Under the pieces are notes generated by a model. That model saw nothing but the letters and a program-made list of their open reading frames with translations, made no database searches and had not been told where the DNA came from. The position numbers and the translations under genes are program-made. From positions 18,652 through 82,651 of the forward strand of contig NZ_BJNY01000017.1 of NCBI RefSeq assembly GCF_006539925.1: a stretch of DNA of 64,000 bases, read 5' to 3'. The DNA comes from Glutamicibacter uratoxydans. GTDB lineage: Bacteria; Actinomycetota; Actinomycetes; Actinomycetales; Micrococcaceae. Below, one piece after another: positions 36,473-44,653 of this stretch (its first letter is position 1; each line of letters begins with the position of its first letter).

Positions 36473-37417
36473 TCAGATGGCCAGAAGCTTGCCGCCACGC
36501 TTGCGGGCCTGGACGACCAGGGAGGTCTTGACCTGCAGCATGGCGTCTCCCCAAGCGCTGTCGGAGATGAATTTATACAGCTCCGCCTGATTCGCTACAG
36601 TCACGTCGACCACCAGCTGGCAATCGCCTGCCACCGCCGCCGCATAGCGGACTTCGGGGCGCGCCGCGAGCCGCTGGCCCAAAGGTTCAATCTGGCTCGG
36701 CGTGGTGGAGACCCACAGCAGGGCTTCCACCGGAAGCCCCACCGCTGCGGGCTCGACTAGTGCCCTGATCGAAATCTGTCCGCTGTGCAGCAGCCAGTCG
36801 ATGCGCCTTGCCACCGAGGTTTCGCTCATCGCCACTCGGCGCGCCACCGATTCTATGCTTGCCCGGCCGTCCTCCTTCAGCGCGGCGATGATCTGCTCGT
36901 CTTTGCTGCTCAGATCCGGTACGGCCTTCCAGGACGTGCGGTCGGGGTCCTTGCGCAGCGCCTGTTCTTCGGCGGCGTTCAGGGAACCCAAACGCCAGCC
37001 GCGGATGGTTTTGAAGTATTTGAGTATCGGGTAGACCACCATCGCGGAGACCCCCGGCGTAGCAGGCAGCTGCAGCGAGAGCACATCGGTGGCATCTCCG
37101 GTGTAGTGCAGTTCAACGATCAGGTCCTCCCTGCCGGTGACCTGATAGGAGAAGCTGGTGTCCTCCCGCGCCGACAGGGCTTCGCTGGCGATCCTCCCGG
37201 TCCCCGGAGCGCAGGAGCAGGCAACCAACATTGAATGCTCGCGGTGCCTGATGGCGGCGACCGTCACCAGCCCGTTCTCCAAAAGCCAAGCTCCATGGCG
37301 GGCCACCGAACGTTCGGGCATATCCAGCACCGCGGCGATCTTGCGCCAGGTGGCGCGTCCGTCCACCTGCAGCGCCGCAATGATCCGCCGCTGGGCATCG
37401 CCCAGTTCCTTCTCCAC
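36473..37417 (-). CDS. tandem Lrp/AsnC-family regulator
   Basis: A 314-residue protein containing two complete Lrp units. Each has an AsnC-type HTH (KELGDAQRRIIAALQVDGRATWRKIAAVLDMPERSVARH near 1-45; SKDEQIIAALKEDGRASIESVARRVAMSETSVARRID near 170-210) followed by a ligand-binding RAM domain. Single Lrp proteins are about 150 residues; tandem forms are common in actinobacteria and bind DNA as fused dimers. The GTG start follows GGCGGGAC. It is the last gene of the leftward operon 36473-41640 and is the obvious candidate to bind the palindromes at 41742 and 34938. Confidence 0.92.
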   Translation of the reverse strand: MEKELGDAQRRIIAALQVDGRATWRKIAAVLDMPERSVARHGAWLLENGLVTVAAIRHREHSMLVACSCAPGTGRIASEALSAREDTSFSYQVTGREDLIVELHYTGDATDVLSLQLPATPGVSAMVVYPILKYFKTIRGWRLGSLNAAEEQALRKDPDRTSWKAVPDLSSKDEQIIAALKEDGRASIESVARRVAMSETSVARRIDWLLHSGQISIRALVEPAAVGLPVEALLWVSTTPSQIEPLGQRLAARPEVRYAAAVAGDCQLVVDVTVANQAELYKFISDSAWGDAMLQVKTSLVVQARKRGGKLLAI

Positions 37418-37446
37418 GTCCCGCCAGCTCCTTTGCTTTCCCTCTG

Positions 37447-38982
37447 CTACTCCTGCGGCGCCAGACTCCGCTGCGCTGCCGCCAGGTAGCGCTCATTGCG
37501 CACAGCGCGCAGCGCGCCGCGTTCACGCTGGGCCAATTCCTGCAGCGCACCGCCCAGCACCTGGCCGACCTCCTGCGAGAATCTCCGGGGCGCCGTGCTC
37601 ACATCGTACTCTTCGGGCACGATCACCTGGACAATCCCCTCGCGCCGCAGCGAAAAGGCATCGGTAAGCTGCGCGTGCGCGAGCATCGGCGCATGCTCGG
37701 TGTCCCGATACATGATGGCGCTGGCCCCTTCGGGAGGCAGCGGGGACAGCCAGGAATTGGCGGCGGCAATTGTGATGTCCGCTGGCAGCAGCGCCAGCGC
37801 CCCGCCCCCGGTGCCCTGGCCAAGCAGCAACGAGACGCTGGGGACGTTCAGCCCCACCAGCGCATCGATACAGCGAGCAATCTGCCCGGCCATGCCGCCT
37901 TCCTCAGCCTTCTGGCTCAGTGCCGCACCCTCCGTGTCGATCACCGTCACCAGGGCGATCCCCAGATGCTGCGCCAGCTGGGCGCCGCGCCGCGCCTCGC
38001 GCAGGAAGGCAGGGCCCATCGGCTCGGCGGTGCGCGCGTCATCTGCCCTGCTCCGGTCCTGGCCGACGATCACCGCAGGCTGTCCGGCGAAGCGGGCCAG
38101 CGCCAGGTACATCCGCGGGTCGTTCTCCCCTTCGCTGGTTCCCGAGAGCTGCAGTGCATCGCTGGCTGCATATTTGACCACGTGGCGCACCGATGGCCTG
38201 CGCGGCTTGCGCGTTGCTTCAATGGCAGCCCAGACTTCCTCTTGGCTGAGCACCCTGTCCGCCACCTGCGGATAGGAAGGCGCACTTGAATCGACTTGCC
38301 CCGGGGCAAGGATTCTCAGCGCCCGGGTGACGATCTGCGCCAGCTGCTCCAGCGGCACCACCGCGTCGATGATTCCGTGCTGCTGCAAGTTCTCCGACAC
38401 CTGCACGCCAGGCGGGAAGGGTTCGTGGTAGATGGTTTCATAGACCCGAGGCCCCAAAAAGCCCAACAGCGCTCCGGGCTGGGCGATGGTGATATGCCCC
38501 AGCGAGCCCCAGGAGGCCATGACTCCGCCGGTGGTCGGGTGGCGCAGGTAGACCAGATAGGGCAGCGAAGCCTCGGTATGGGCGCGCACCGCTGCGGTGA
38601 TGTGCACCATGGACACGAAGGCAGGGGTGCCCTCCTGCATGCGGGTGCCTCCGGAGGCCGGCGATGCCAGCACCGGCAGCCGCGCGGCGGTGGCGCGCTG
38701 GAAGGCGGCGATGATCCGGCCGGCCGTCGCCTTGCCGATGGAACCTGCCAGGAAATCGAATTCGGAGATCACCACCGCCACGTCTTGGCCGTTGATGCTT
38801 CCCTGCCCGGTGATCACCGCTTCGTCGCAGGCGCTGCGCGCCGCGGCGCGCTCAAGCTGCCCCCGGTACTCCTGGTCGGCAAAGCCGTAGTCCACCGGCG
38901 TATCCCAGCTGACGAAGCTGCCAGGATCCAGCACCGTCTCGATCATGGCCCGGGCGCTGATGCGTTCTGTCTGCTGGCTCAT
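37447..38982 (-). CDS. fused beta-alpha carboxyltransferase
   Basis: A 511-residue protein with two crotonase-like carboxyltransferase halves, in AccD-then-AccA order. Segment GSINGQDVAVVISEFDFLAGSIG and ASGGTRMQEG belong to the beta half (about 50-250). VIDTEGAALSQKAEEGGMAGQIARC and LLGQGTGGGALAL belong to the alpha half (about 330-480). The zinc ribbon of bacterial AccD is absent. It moves a carboxyl group between an acyl-CoA and biotin, in either direction. No biotin carrier or biotin carboxylase gene is adjacent. ATG 38982 overlaps the upstream CoA-transferase stop by four bases (ATGA), so a 70-residue upstream extension is rejected. Confidence 0.88.
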   Translation of the reverse strand: MSQQTERISARAMIETVLDPGSFVSWDTPVDYGFADQEYRGQLERAAARSACDEAVITGQGSINGQDVAVVISEFDFLAGSIGKATAGRIIAAFQRATAARLPVLASPASGGTRMQEGTPAFVSMVHITAAVRAHTEASLPYLVYLRHPTTGGVMASWGSLGHITIAQPGALLGFLGPRVYETIYHEPFPPGVQVSENLQQHGIIDAVVPLEQLAQIVTRALRILAPGQVDSSAPSYPQVADRVLSQEEVWAAIEATRKPRRPSVRHVVKYAASDALQLSGTSEGENDPRMYLALARFAGQPAVIVGQDRSRADDARTAEPMGPAFLREARRGAQLAQHLGIALVTVIDTEGAALSQKAEEGGMAGQIARCIDALVGLNVPSVSLLLGQGTGGGALALLPADITIAAANSWLSPLPPEGASAIMYRDTEHAPMLAHAQLTDAFSLRREGIVQVIVPEEYDVSTAPRRFSQEVGQVLGGALQELAQRERGALRAVRNERYLAAAQRSLAPQE

Positions 38983-40169
38983 GACCTGCCCGCCTCCATG
39001 GGGCTGAGCTGGCCAAGCCATGCGCGGATCTCCGCCTCGTCCTGGTTCAACAGCGGCGGGGCAGCATGGTCGGTGCGGGTCACTTCCTGCTGCCGGTCGA
39101 AGAAGCGCAGCGGTGCTCCGGGCAGGGTGATTTCGCCGAGCAGCGGATGCCGCACCTGCATGGCCAGATGCTGGGAATGCACCTGCTCCCACTGGTACAC
39201 CTCGTCCATGGTGCGCACGATGCCTGCAGGGATCCCCGCCTGGCCCAGCTGTTCCAGCAGCGCGGTGGTGGGCAGCTGGGTGAACTTCTCCTCGATGACG
39301 GCGATGAGCTCATCGCGGCGCTGCACTCGCTGTTCGTTGGTTTCATAGCCGGCGGTGGGCAGCTCGAACTTTTCAACCAGCGCCTCCCACAGCTTGGGGC
39401 TGCCGACGCTGATCTGCACGAACCCGTCGGCGCTGCGGAACAGGCCGTAGGGGGCGATGGACGGGTGGTGGTTGCCCTGGGCATGCGGGACTTCGGACGC
39501 AATGGTCTGCCGGGTGCCCTGGAAGGCGTGAACGCCGACGATCGCGGCGAGCAGCGAGGTGCGCACATGCTGTCCGCGCCCGGTGTGCCCGCGTTCCAGC
39601 AGCGCAGCCAGCACGCCGTAGGCACCGTACATTCCAGCCAGCAGGTCCCCGATGGGCACGCCCACCTTCTGGGGGTCATCTGGCCCGGACCCTGTCAGGG
39701 ACATCAGGCCCGCCTCGCCCTGCAGGATCTGGTCGTAGCCGCTGCGCCAGGCTTCCGGCCCGTCGTGGCCGAAGCCAGAGATGGACAGCACCACCAGCGC
39801 CGGATTCAGCTGCTGCAGCCGTGCTTCGTCGAAGCCCAGCCGGTCAAGGACCCCGGGGCGGAAGTTCTCCACCAGCACGTCGGCCTTTTCAAGCATGGCT
39901 GCCAGCGTGGCCGCCCCGTCCTCGCTTTTCAGGTCCAGCGCGATGGACTGCTTGTTGCGGTTGCAGGAGAGGAAGTAGGTGGACTGGCGGTCGTCCTCCG
40001 GGCCGACGAAGGGCGGCCCCCAGCCTCGGGTGTCATCTCCCCCGTTGACGTTCTCCACCTTGATGACCCGGGCCCCGAGGTCCGCGAGCATCATGGTTGC
40101 ATGCGGGCCAGCCAGGGCCCGCGAGAGGTCGATAACTGTATAGCCGGTCAATGGTCCTGCAGTGCTCAT
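38979..40169 (-). CDS. class III (CaiB/BaiF-type) CoA-transferase
   Basis: A 396-residue cytoplasmic family III CoA-transferase. YTVIDLSRALAGPHATMMLADLGARVIKVE at the N-terminus, DLKSEDGAATLAAMLEKADVLVENFRPGVLDRLG near 85-115 and YDQILQGEAGLMSLTG near 155 are family landmarks. The catalytic Asp is expected in the LAGMYGAYGVLAALLERGHTGRGQHV region. It moves CoA from a donor thioester to a carboxylic acid. ATG 40169 follows AGGAAGGAAA. It sits between an amidase (16 bases upstream) and the carboxyltransferase (four-base overlap), suggesting that the acid released by the amidase is activated here. Confidence 0.92.
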   Translation of the reverse strand: MSTAGPLTGYTVIDLSRALAGPHATMMLADLGARVIKVENVNGGDDTRGWGPPFVGPEDDRQSTYFLSCNRNKQSIALDLKSEDGAATLAAMLEKADVLVENFRPGVLDRLGFDEARLQQLNPALVVLSISGFGHDGPEAWRSGYDQILQGEAGLMSLTGSGPDDPQKVGVPIGDLLAGMYGAYGVLAALLERGHTGRGQHVRTSLLAAIVGVHAFQGTRQTIASEVPHAQGNHHPSIAPYGLFRSADGFVQISVGSPKLWEALVEKFELPTAGYETNEQRVQRRDELIAVIEEKFTQLPTTALLEQLGQAGIPAGIVRTMDEVYQWEQVHSQHLAMQVRHPLLGEITLPGAPLRFFDRQQEVTRTDHAAPPLLNQDEAEIRAWLGQLSPMEAGRS

Positions 40170-40185
40170 GGGTTGTGTTTCCTTC

Positions 40186-41640
40186 CTAGGCGCTGACGGT
40201 CTGGATGCGGGTGGATGCCACCGAGGCGGGGTCAATGGCCAGCTGCGGGGCGGTGGCGGCGAAGTTGGTTAGCTGCTCGTAACCGGCGGCCCAGTTCAGC
40301 AGCGCGGCGTCCTGGTAGTGGTTGGCTGCCAGCTGCCAGCCCACCGGCAGCCCGGAGGCGGTGAAGCCGGCGGGCATGGCGATCACCGGCAGGCTGGCGG
40401 CCGAGAGCAGGCAGGCCGAACGCATCCAGTCCAGATAGGTTTCGGCCCGCGTGCCTGCAATGTCTTCCGGCCAACGCCAGGAGGCGTCGAAGGGCAGCAC
40501 CTGGGCGGCCGGGGAAAGGAAGATGTCATAGCGCGAATAGAAGTCCTGCACCGCGCGCTGAAGCCGGGTGCGGGCCGCCATGGTTGAAATCATGGCGGCT
40601 CCATCCAGGTCCAGACCCTTCTTCACATTCCAGCGGACCTCCGGCTTGATCAGCTCGCCCTTGGCCTCGACCAGGGCGCCGAGATTGGTGGCGAAGTCGA
40701 AGGCGCGCACATTGCCGAAGACCTCGTCGGCCTCGCGGAAGTCGATGCTCGCCTCTTCGAGGATCGCCCCGGCGGCCTCGAAGACCGCCAGCTGGCCGCG
40801 CAGCACCTCGATGACTTCCTGTTCCACCGGGACCCCGATGCCGAAGTCGAAGCTGTAGCCGATGCGCACGCCCTTCAGGTTTGGCGCGAGCTGGGCGAAG
40901 TCCTGGCCGCGCAACGTATTGGGGGTCGGCAGCTGTGCGTCCCCGGCGCTGGCCTGCATGAACAGCGAGATATCCTCCACGCTGCGGGCCATCGGGCCCG
41001 AACGCGCAAGCCAGGAGTAGGCGTTCGAGGGAGCTTCCAGCGGGATCACGCCATAGGACGGGCGGAAGCCGATGACATTGCAGAAGCTTGCGGGGATGCG
41101 CAGGCTGCCGCCCATGTCCGAGCCGTCGCCCAGCGGCTGGATGCGTGCGGCGATGGCTGCCGCGACGCCGCCCGAGGAGCCGCCGGCCGAACGGTCGGTG
41201 GCATAAGGGTTGGTGGTGGTGCCGAAGACTTCGTTGAAGGTGTGGGAACCGGCCCCGAATTCGGGCACATTGGTCTTGCCGGTCCGAATGGCCCCGGCCG
41301 CCGTCAGACGGGCAATCTGCAAATCGTCGTGCTCCGGGACATTGTGCTCCAGCGCCAGCGAACCCTGGGTGGAACGCAGGCCTGCGGTGTTGAAGGTGTC
41401 CTTGTGGGTCATCGGCAGCCCGTGCAGCAGGCCGGTGGCCTCGCCCCGAGCGCTGGCCTCGTCGGCCGCCGCCGCGAGCTGCTGGGCCCGCTCGAAATCG
41501 GTGGTCACCACAGCGTTGATCGCGCCGTTGACCTCTTCGATGGCGTTGATGTGGCTGGCGAGGGCTTCGCGGGCCGAGATTTCTCGGCTGCGGATCTTGC
41601 CGGTGAGCTGTACTGCTGACAGCTGCTGGATCTCGTTCAT
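40186..41640 (-). CDS. amidase-signature-family hydrolase
   Basis: A 484-residue amidase-signature enzyme with the Ser-Ser-Lys triad: HKDTFNTAG (Lys), AGGSSGGVAAAIAARIQP and SDMGGSLRIPASFCNVIGFRPS (Ser pair and nucleophile). Such enzymes hydrolyse C-N bonds of small amides, including ureido compounds. There is no signal peptide. ATG 41640 has AAAGG upstream; an extension to 41727 lacks one. It is the first gene of the leftward four-gene operon and shares a divergent promoter region with the DUF5058 gene. The substrate is not evident. Confidence 0.92.
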   Translation of the reverse strand: MNEIQQLSAVQLTGKIRSREISAREALASHINAIEEVNGAINAVVTTDFERAQQLAAAADEASARGEATGLLHGLPMTHKDTFNTAGLRSTQGSLALEHNVPEHDDLQIARLTAAGAIRTGKTNVPEFGAGSHTFNEVFGTTTNPYATDRSAGGSSGGVAAAIAARIQPLGDGSDMGGSLRIPASFCNVIGFRPSYGVIPLEAPSNAYSWLARSGPMARSVEDISLFMQASAGDAQLPTPNTLRGQDFAQLAPNLKGVRIGYSFDFGIGVPVEQEVIEVLRGQLAVFEAAGAILEEASIDFREADEVFGNVRAFDFATNLGALVEAKGELIKPEVRWNVKKGLDLDGAAMISTMAARTRLQRAVQDFYSRYDIFLSPAAQVLPFDASWRWPEDIAGTRAETYLDWMRSACLLSAASLPVIAMPAGFTASGLPVGWQLAANHYQDAALLNWAAGYEQLTNFAATAPQLAIDPASVASTRIQTVSA

Positions 41641-41741
41641 GACTGGCCTTTCGGGAAGTGGCTGCGAGCTTTGCCACAATCTTCGGCTTACGCTGGCGAC
41701 ATTCGGAATAGGGTGGGCGCAAATCATGCGTTTTGGAGGAT

Positions 41742-41761
41742 TTGGCCACTTTTATGGCCAA
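41742..41761. promoter_or_regulatory. perfect inverted repeat, candidate operator (site A)
   Basis: TTGGCCA (41742-41748) and TGGCCAA (41755-41761) flank CTTTTA. It lies in the divergent promoter region, about 100 bases from both the amidase and DUF5058 starts. Related sites lie upstream of the other M20 gene (34938, 35040). The tandem Lrp regulator at 36473 is the natural candidate ligand. Confidence 0.6.
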
Positions 41762-41855
41762 TTCCCCCATTCCTTGCCTAGCCTCTCGACCCGATGGAAC
41801 CTTGAATCCATGAGACACGCATCACAGTGATGATGTGACAGCTAAGGAGAGTTCG

Positions 41856-42596
41856 ATGTACCTACCACTGGCCGCGGCGGACCCGGCATCAACTGATATC
41901 TGGGCAGTAGCAAACTCGCCGTTCTTATGGTTCTGCGCACTGGGCGTCTTCGCAGTGATCTTCGTCCAGACCTTCCTCTACAGCCGGGCCGCGAAGGCGG
42001 CAGCCCCGCACGTCGACATGCCACTGCGCGAAGTCAAGGAGGCCTTCCGCGCAGGCGCCGTCGCTTCCATCGGTCCGTCGCTCTCGGTGGTCTTGGTAGC
42101 CATCGCGTTGCTGGCGCTGTTCGGAACCCCCGCAGTGCTGGTGCGCATTGGCCTGATCGGCTCGGCGGCCACCGAAACCGCCAGCGCGAACCTAGCGGCC
42201 CAGTCCATGGGCTCGATGCTCGGCGGCGACAGCTACACCCAGCAGGTCTTCGCCGTGGCGTTCATGGCCATGAGCCTGTCCGGCGGCATGTGGATGCTGT
42301 GCACCCTGCTGCTCACCCCGGTGCTCAAGCGCGGCAGCAAGTCGCTGGCCAAGCGCAACCCGGCGGCCATGGCGCTGATCCCCACCGCGGCCCTACTCGG
42401 CGCATTCAGCATGCTGACCATTGCCGAAATCCCCAAGTCGAACATCCACATGATGCTGGTGCTGATCTCCGCAGCCTCCATGGCGTTCTTCCTCTTCCTG
42501 GCCAAGGTGCTAGGCGCCAAATGGCTCAAGGAATGGGCCCTTGGCTTCGCCATCCTCATCGCCATCACCGCCGGCTATTTCATGCACACCGCCTAG
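41856..42596 (+). CDS. DUF5058-like membrane protein
   Basis: A 246-residue integral membrane protein with about six segments (for example FLWFCALGVFAVIFVQTFLYS, AVFGTPAVLVRIGLIGS-like region, AFMAMSLSGGMWMLCTLLL, GFAILIAITAGYFM). A conserved-looking block REVKEAFRAGAVASIGPSLSVVLVAIALL precedes a polar loop, ATETASANLAAQSMGSMLGGD. It resembles the uncharacterised DUF5058 family by my recollection of its size and pattern. ATG 41856 has a strong AAGGAGA upstream. Together with the next gene it looks like a two-subunit transporter serving the M20 hydrolase. Confidence 0.78.
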   Translation: MYLPLAAADPASTDIWAVANSPFLWFCALGVFAVIFVQTFLYSRAAKAAAPHVDMPLREVKEAFRAGAVASIGPSLSVVLVAIALLALFGTPAVLVRIGLIGSAATETASANLAAQSMGSMLGGDSYTQQVFAVAFMAMSLSGGMWMLCTLLLTPVLKRGSKSLAKRNPAAMALIPTAALLGAFSMLTIAEIPKSNIHMMLVLISAASMAFFLFLAKVLGAKWLKEWALGFAILIAITAGYFMHTA

Positions 42597-42618
42597 GGCA
42601 TAGAAAAGGACAATTCTC

Positions 42619-43338
42619 ATGAGCACCCAAACCCTCACCAGCGCCGATGCGTCAATGGCGCGCTTCGACAAGCAGACCACCCGCTATGGATCGATCACCA
42701 TGACACTCGGCCTGATCTTCTCGCTGCTCGGCCCGATCTACTTGGTGTTCTTCTCCGGCCTTGAGATCACCCCGACCATGATCGGGGTCGCCTTCGCCGC
42801 GGTGGCCGCCACCTTCGGCGTCTTCTGGATCGTCGAACCGCTGACCTACTTCCCCATCCTGGGTTCGGCGGCCATGTACCAGGCATTCATGATTGGCAAC
42901 ATCTCTAACAAGCTGCTGCCAGCGGCCATTGTTGCCCAGTCCTCGATCAACGCCAAGCCGGGCACCCGCCGCGGAGATCTGGCCAGTGTCATGGCCATCT
43001 GCGGAGCCGCCACCGTGCACCTGACAAGCCTGCTGATCTTCGTCGGCCTGCTCGGCTCATGGCTGGTGTCGATCGTGCCCATTGAGGTGATCGAAGTGGC
43101 GCGCATCTACATCCTGCCTTCGCTGATGGGAGCCGTGCTGGTCCAGGCCATCGTCGCAATGAAGCAGCTTCGCCCTACCATCGTGGCCATCACGCTCTCG
43201 CTGCTGATGTATTTTGTGGTCATCCCGCTGGTTCCTTCCCTCGCACTGTTCGGCACCGCACTGGTGGTGCTCTTCTCCATCGTCCTTTCCTGGATTGTCC
43301 GCGACCGCAAAGCAGTCCATACCACCGAAGAAGCCTAG
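42619..43338 (+). CDS. membrane protein, partner of the DUF5058-like protein
   Basis: A 239-residue integral membrane protein with about six segments after a 28-residue soluble N-terminus. Gly and Ala rich helices (LGLIFSLLGPIYLVFFSGLEI, VAFAAVAATFGVFWIVE) flank a short loop NISNKLLPAAIVAQSSINAKPGTRRGD. I do not recognise a named family. It starts 22 bases after the DUF5058-like stop and ends 10 bases before the M20 TTG start, so the three genes are one operon. A transporter subunit role is inferred from context only. Confidence 0.75.
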   Translation: MSTQTLTSADASMARFDKQTTRYGSITMTLGLIFSLLGPIYLVFFSGLEITPTMIGVAFAAVAATFGVFWIVEPLTYFPILGSAAMYQAFMIGNISNKLLPAAIVAQSSINAKPGTRRGDLASVMAICGAATVHLTSLLIFVGLLGSWLVSIVPIEVIEVARIYILPSLMGAVLVQAIVAMKQLRPTIVAITLSLLMYFVVIPLVPSLALFGTALVVLFSIVLSWIVRDRKAVHTTEEA

Positions 43339-43348
43339 GGAGTCAAAG

Positions 43349-44569
43349 TTGAGCACCGAATCAGCACGCCTGAAAACCACCCTCGACGAGGAACAGGCTC
43401 AAATCATGCACCAGATGTACAAGCACCTTCATGCGCATCCAGAACTGTCCATGCAGGAACACCAGACTGCCGCCTATATCCAGGGCAAGCTGGATGAACT
43501 GGGCATCGAGAACTTCATCTGCGGCGGCACCGGAGTGGTGGGCATCCAGCGCAACGGCGAAGGAGCAGTCATTGGCTTCCGCGCAGACACCGACGGGCTT
43601 CCCATCGCCGAGGACACCGGAGCTGGGTACGCCTCCACCGCCCGAGGCACACTGGCCGACGGTACCGAAGTTCCGGTCATGCACGGCTGCGGGCACGACA
43701 CCCACGTCACCGCAGCGCTGACCGCGGCCGCAAGGCTTGCCGAACAAACCGACGCATGGCAGGGCACCATTGTCTGGCTCTTCCAGCCAGGCGAGGAAAC
43801 CGCCGCTGGAGCCAAGGCGATGCTTGCCGACGGCCTGTGGGACAAGGCTCCGCGCCCGGACATCATCCTGGGCCAGCATGTCTTTCCCTTCGCGGCAGGC
43901 TCCATCGGACTGACCCCGGGAGCCGCCATGGCCATGGCCGATTCCTTCAAGATCATCCTGAAGGGCAAGCAGTCCCACGGCTCCCAGCCGCAGGATTCCA
44001 TCGACCCGATTGTGCTCGGCGCGCACACCATCGCACGGCTGCAGACCCTGGTCTCCCGTGAGCTGGCTCCGCAATCCCCCGCTGTGGTTACCTGTGGTTC
44101 TTTCCATGCGGGCCTGAAGGAAAACATCATCCCCGACAAGGCCGAATTCACCCTGAACGTGCGCACCTTCACCGAGGATGTCCGCACCCATGTGTTGGAC
44201 GGCATCGACCGCATCGTCAATGCCGAGGCCATGGCGTCCAATGCGCCGAAGCCCCAGATCGAAATCTTCAACTCCTTCCCGAAGCTTCACAACGACCCGG
44301 AGCAAACTGAGATAGTGCACCGGGTTCTGGCCAATGAATTAGGCGAGGACAAGGTGGTGGAAATCCCTCCTGCCATGGGTTCAGAAGACTTCGGCGCCCT
44401 GGGCGATGCCATCGGCGTCCCGTACGTGTACTGGTTCTTCGGCGGCTTCATCCCGGGCGACGCTCCTGCACCGGTCAACCACTCCCCGCACTTCCTGCCC
44501 GACTACGAGCTATCGCTGGCCACCGGCGTTCGCGCCGCGCTAGCGGGTCTAGGCCACTACCTGCGCTGA
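43349..44569 (+). CDS. M20-family amidohydrolase, copy 2
   Basis: A 406-residue M20D-type hydrolase, the same length as the protein at 35236. In the first 72 aligned residues I count 12 differences. All active-site motifs are kept: MHGCGHDTH, FQPGEETAAGAKAML, GQHVFPFAAG and GSEDFG. It likely removes an acyl or amino-acid group from an amide after import by the two membrane proteins encoded just upstream. TTG 43349 is chosen because GGGAG lies six bases before it; the longer frame to 43214 overlaps the membrane protein. A terminator follows the stop. Confidence 0.9.
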   Translation: MSTESARLKTTLDEEQAQIMHQMYKHLHAHPELSMQEHQTAAYIQGKLDELGIENFICGGTGVVGIQRNGEGAVIGFRADTDGLPIAEDTGAGYASTARGTLADGTEVPVMHGCGHDTHVTAALTAAARLAEQTDAWQGTIVWLFQPGEETAAGAKAMLADGLWDKAPRPDIILGQHVFPFAAGSIGLTPGAAMAMADSFKIILKGKQSHGSQPQDSIDPIVLGAHTIARLQTLVSRELAPQSPAVVTCGSFHAGLKENIIPDKAEFTLNVRTFTEDVRTHVLDGIDRIVNAEAMASNAPKPQIEIFNSFPKLHNDPEQTEIVHRVLANELGEDKVVEIPPAMGSEDFGALGDAIGVPYVYWFFGGFIPGDAPAPVNHSPHFLPDYELSLATGVRAALAGLGHYLR

Positions 44570-44588
44570 TCATCTTCAACAATCGACA

Positions 44589-44635
44589 GGGGCTTGGAAT
44601 GAACGAAGATTCTGTTCATTCCGAGCCTCTTTTTA
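44589..44635 (+). terminator. Rho-independent terminator after the M20 operon
   Basis: GGGGCTTGGAATGAAC pairs with GTTCATTCCGAGCCTC with one mismatch and G-T pairing, loop about nine bases, followed by TTTTT. It separates the M20 operon from the convergent ABC-F gene. Confidence 0.9.
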
Positions 44636-44653
44636 TTGCTTCAAGCAGCGCAG

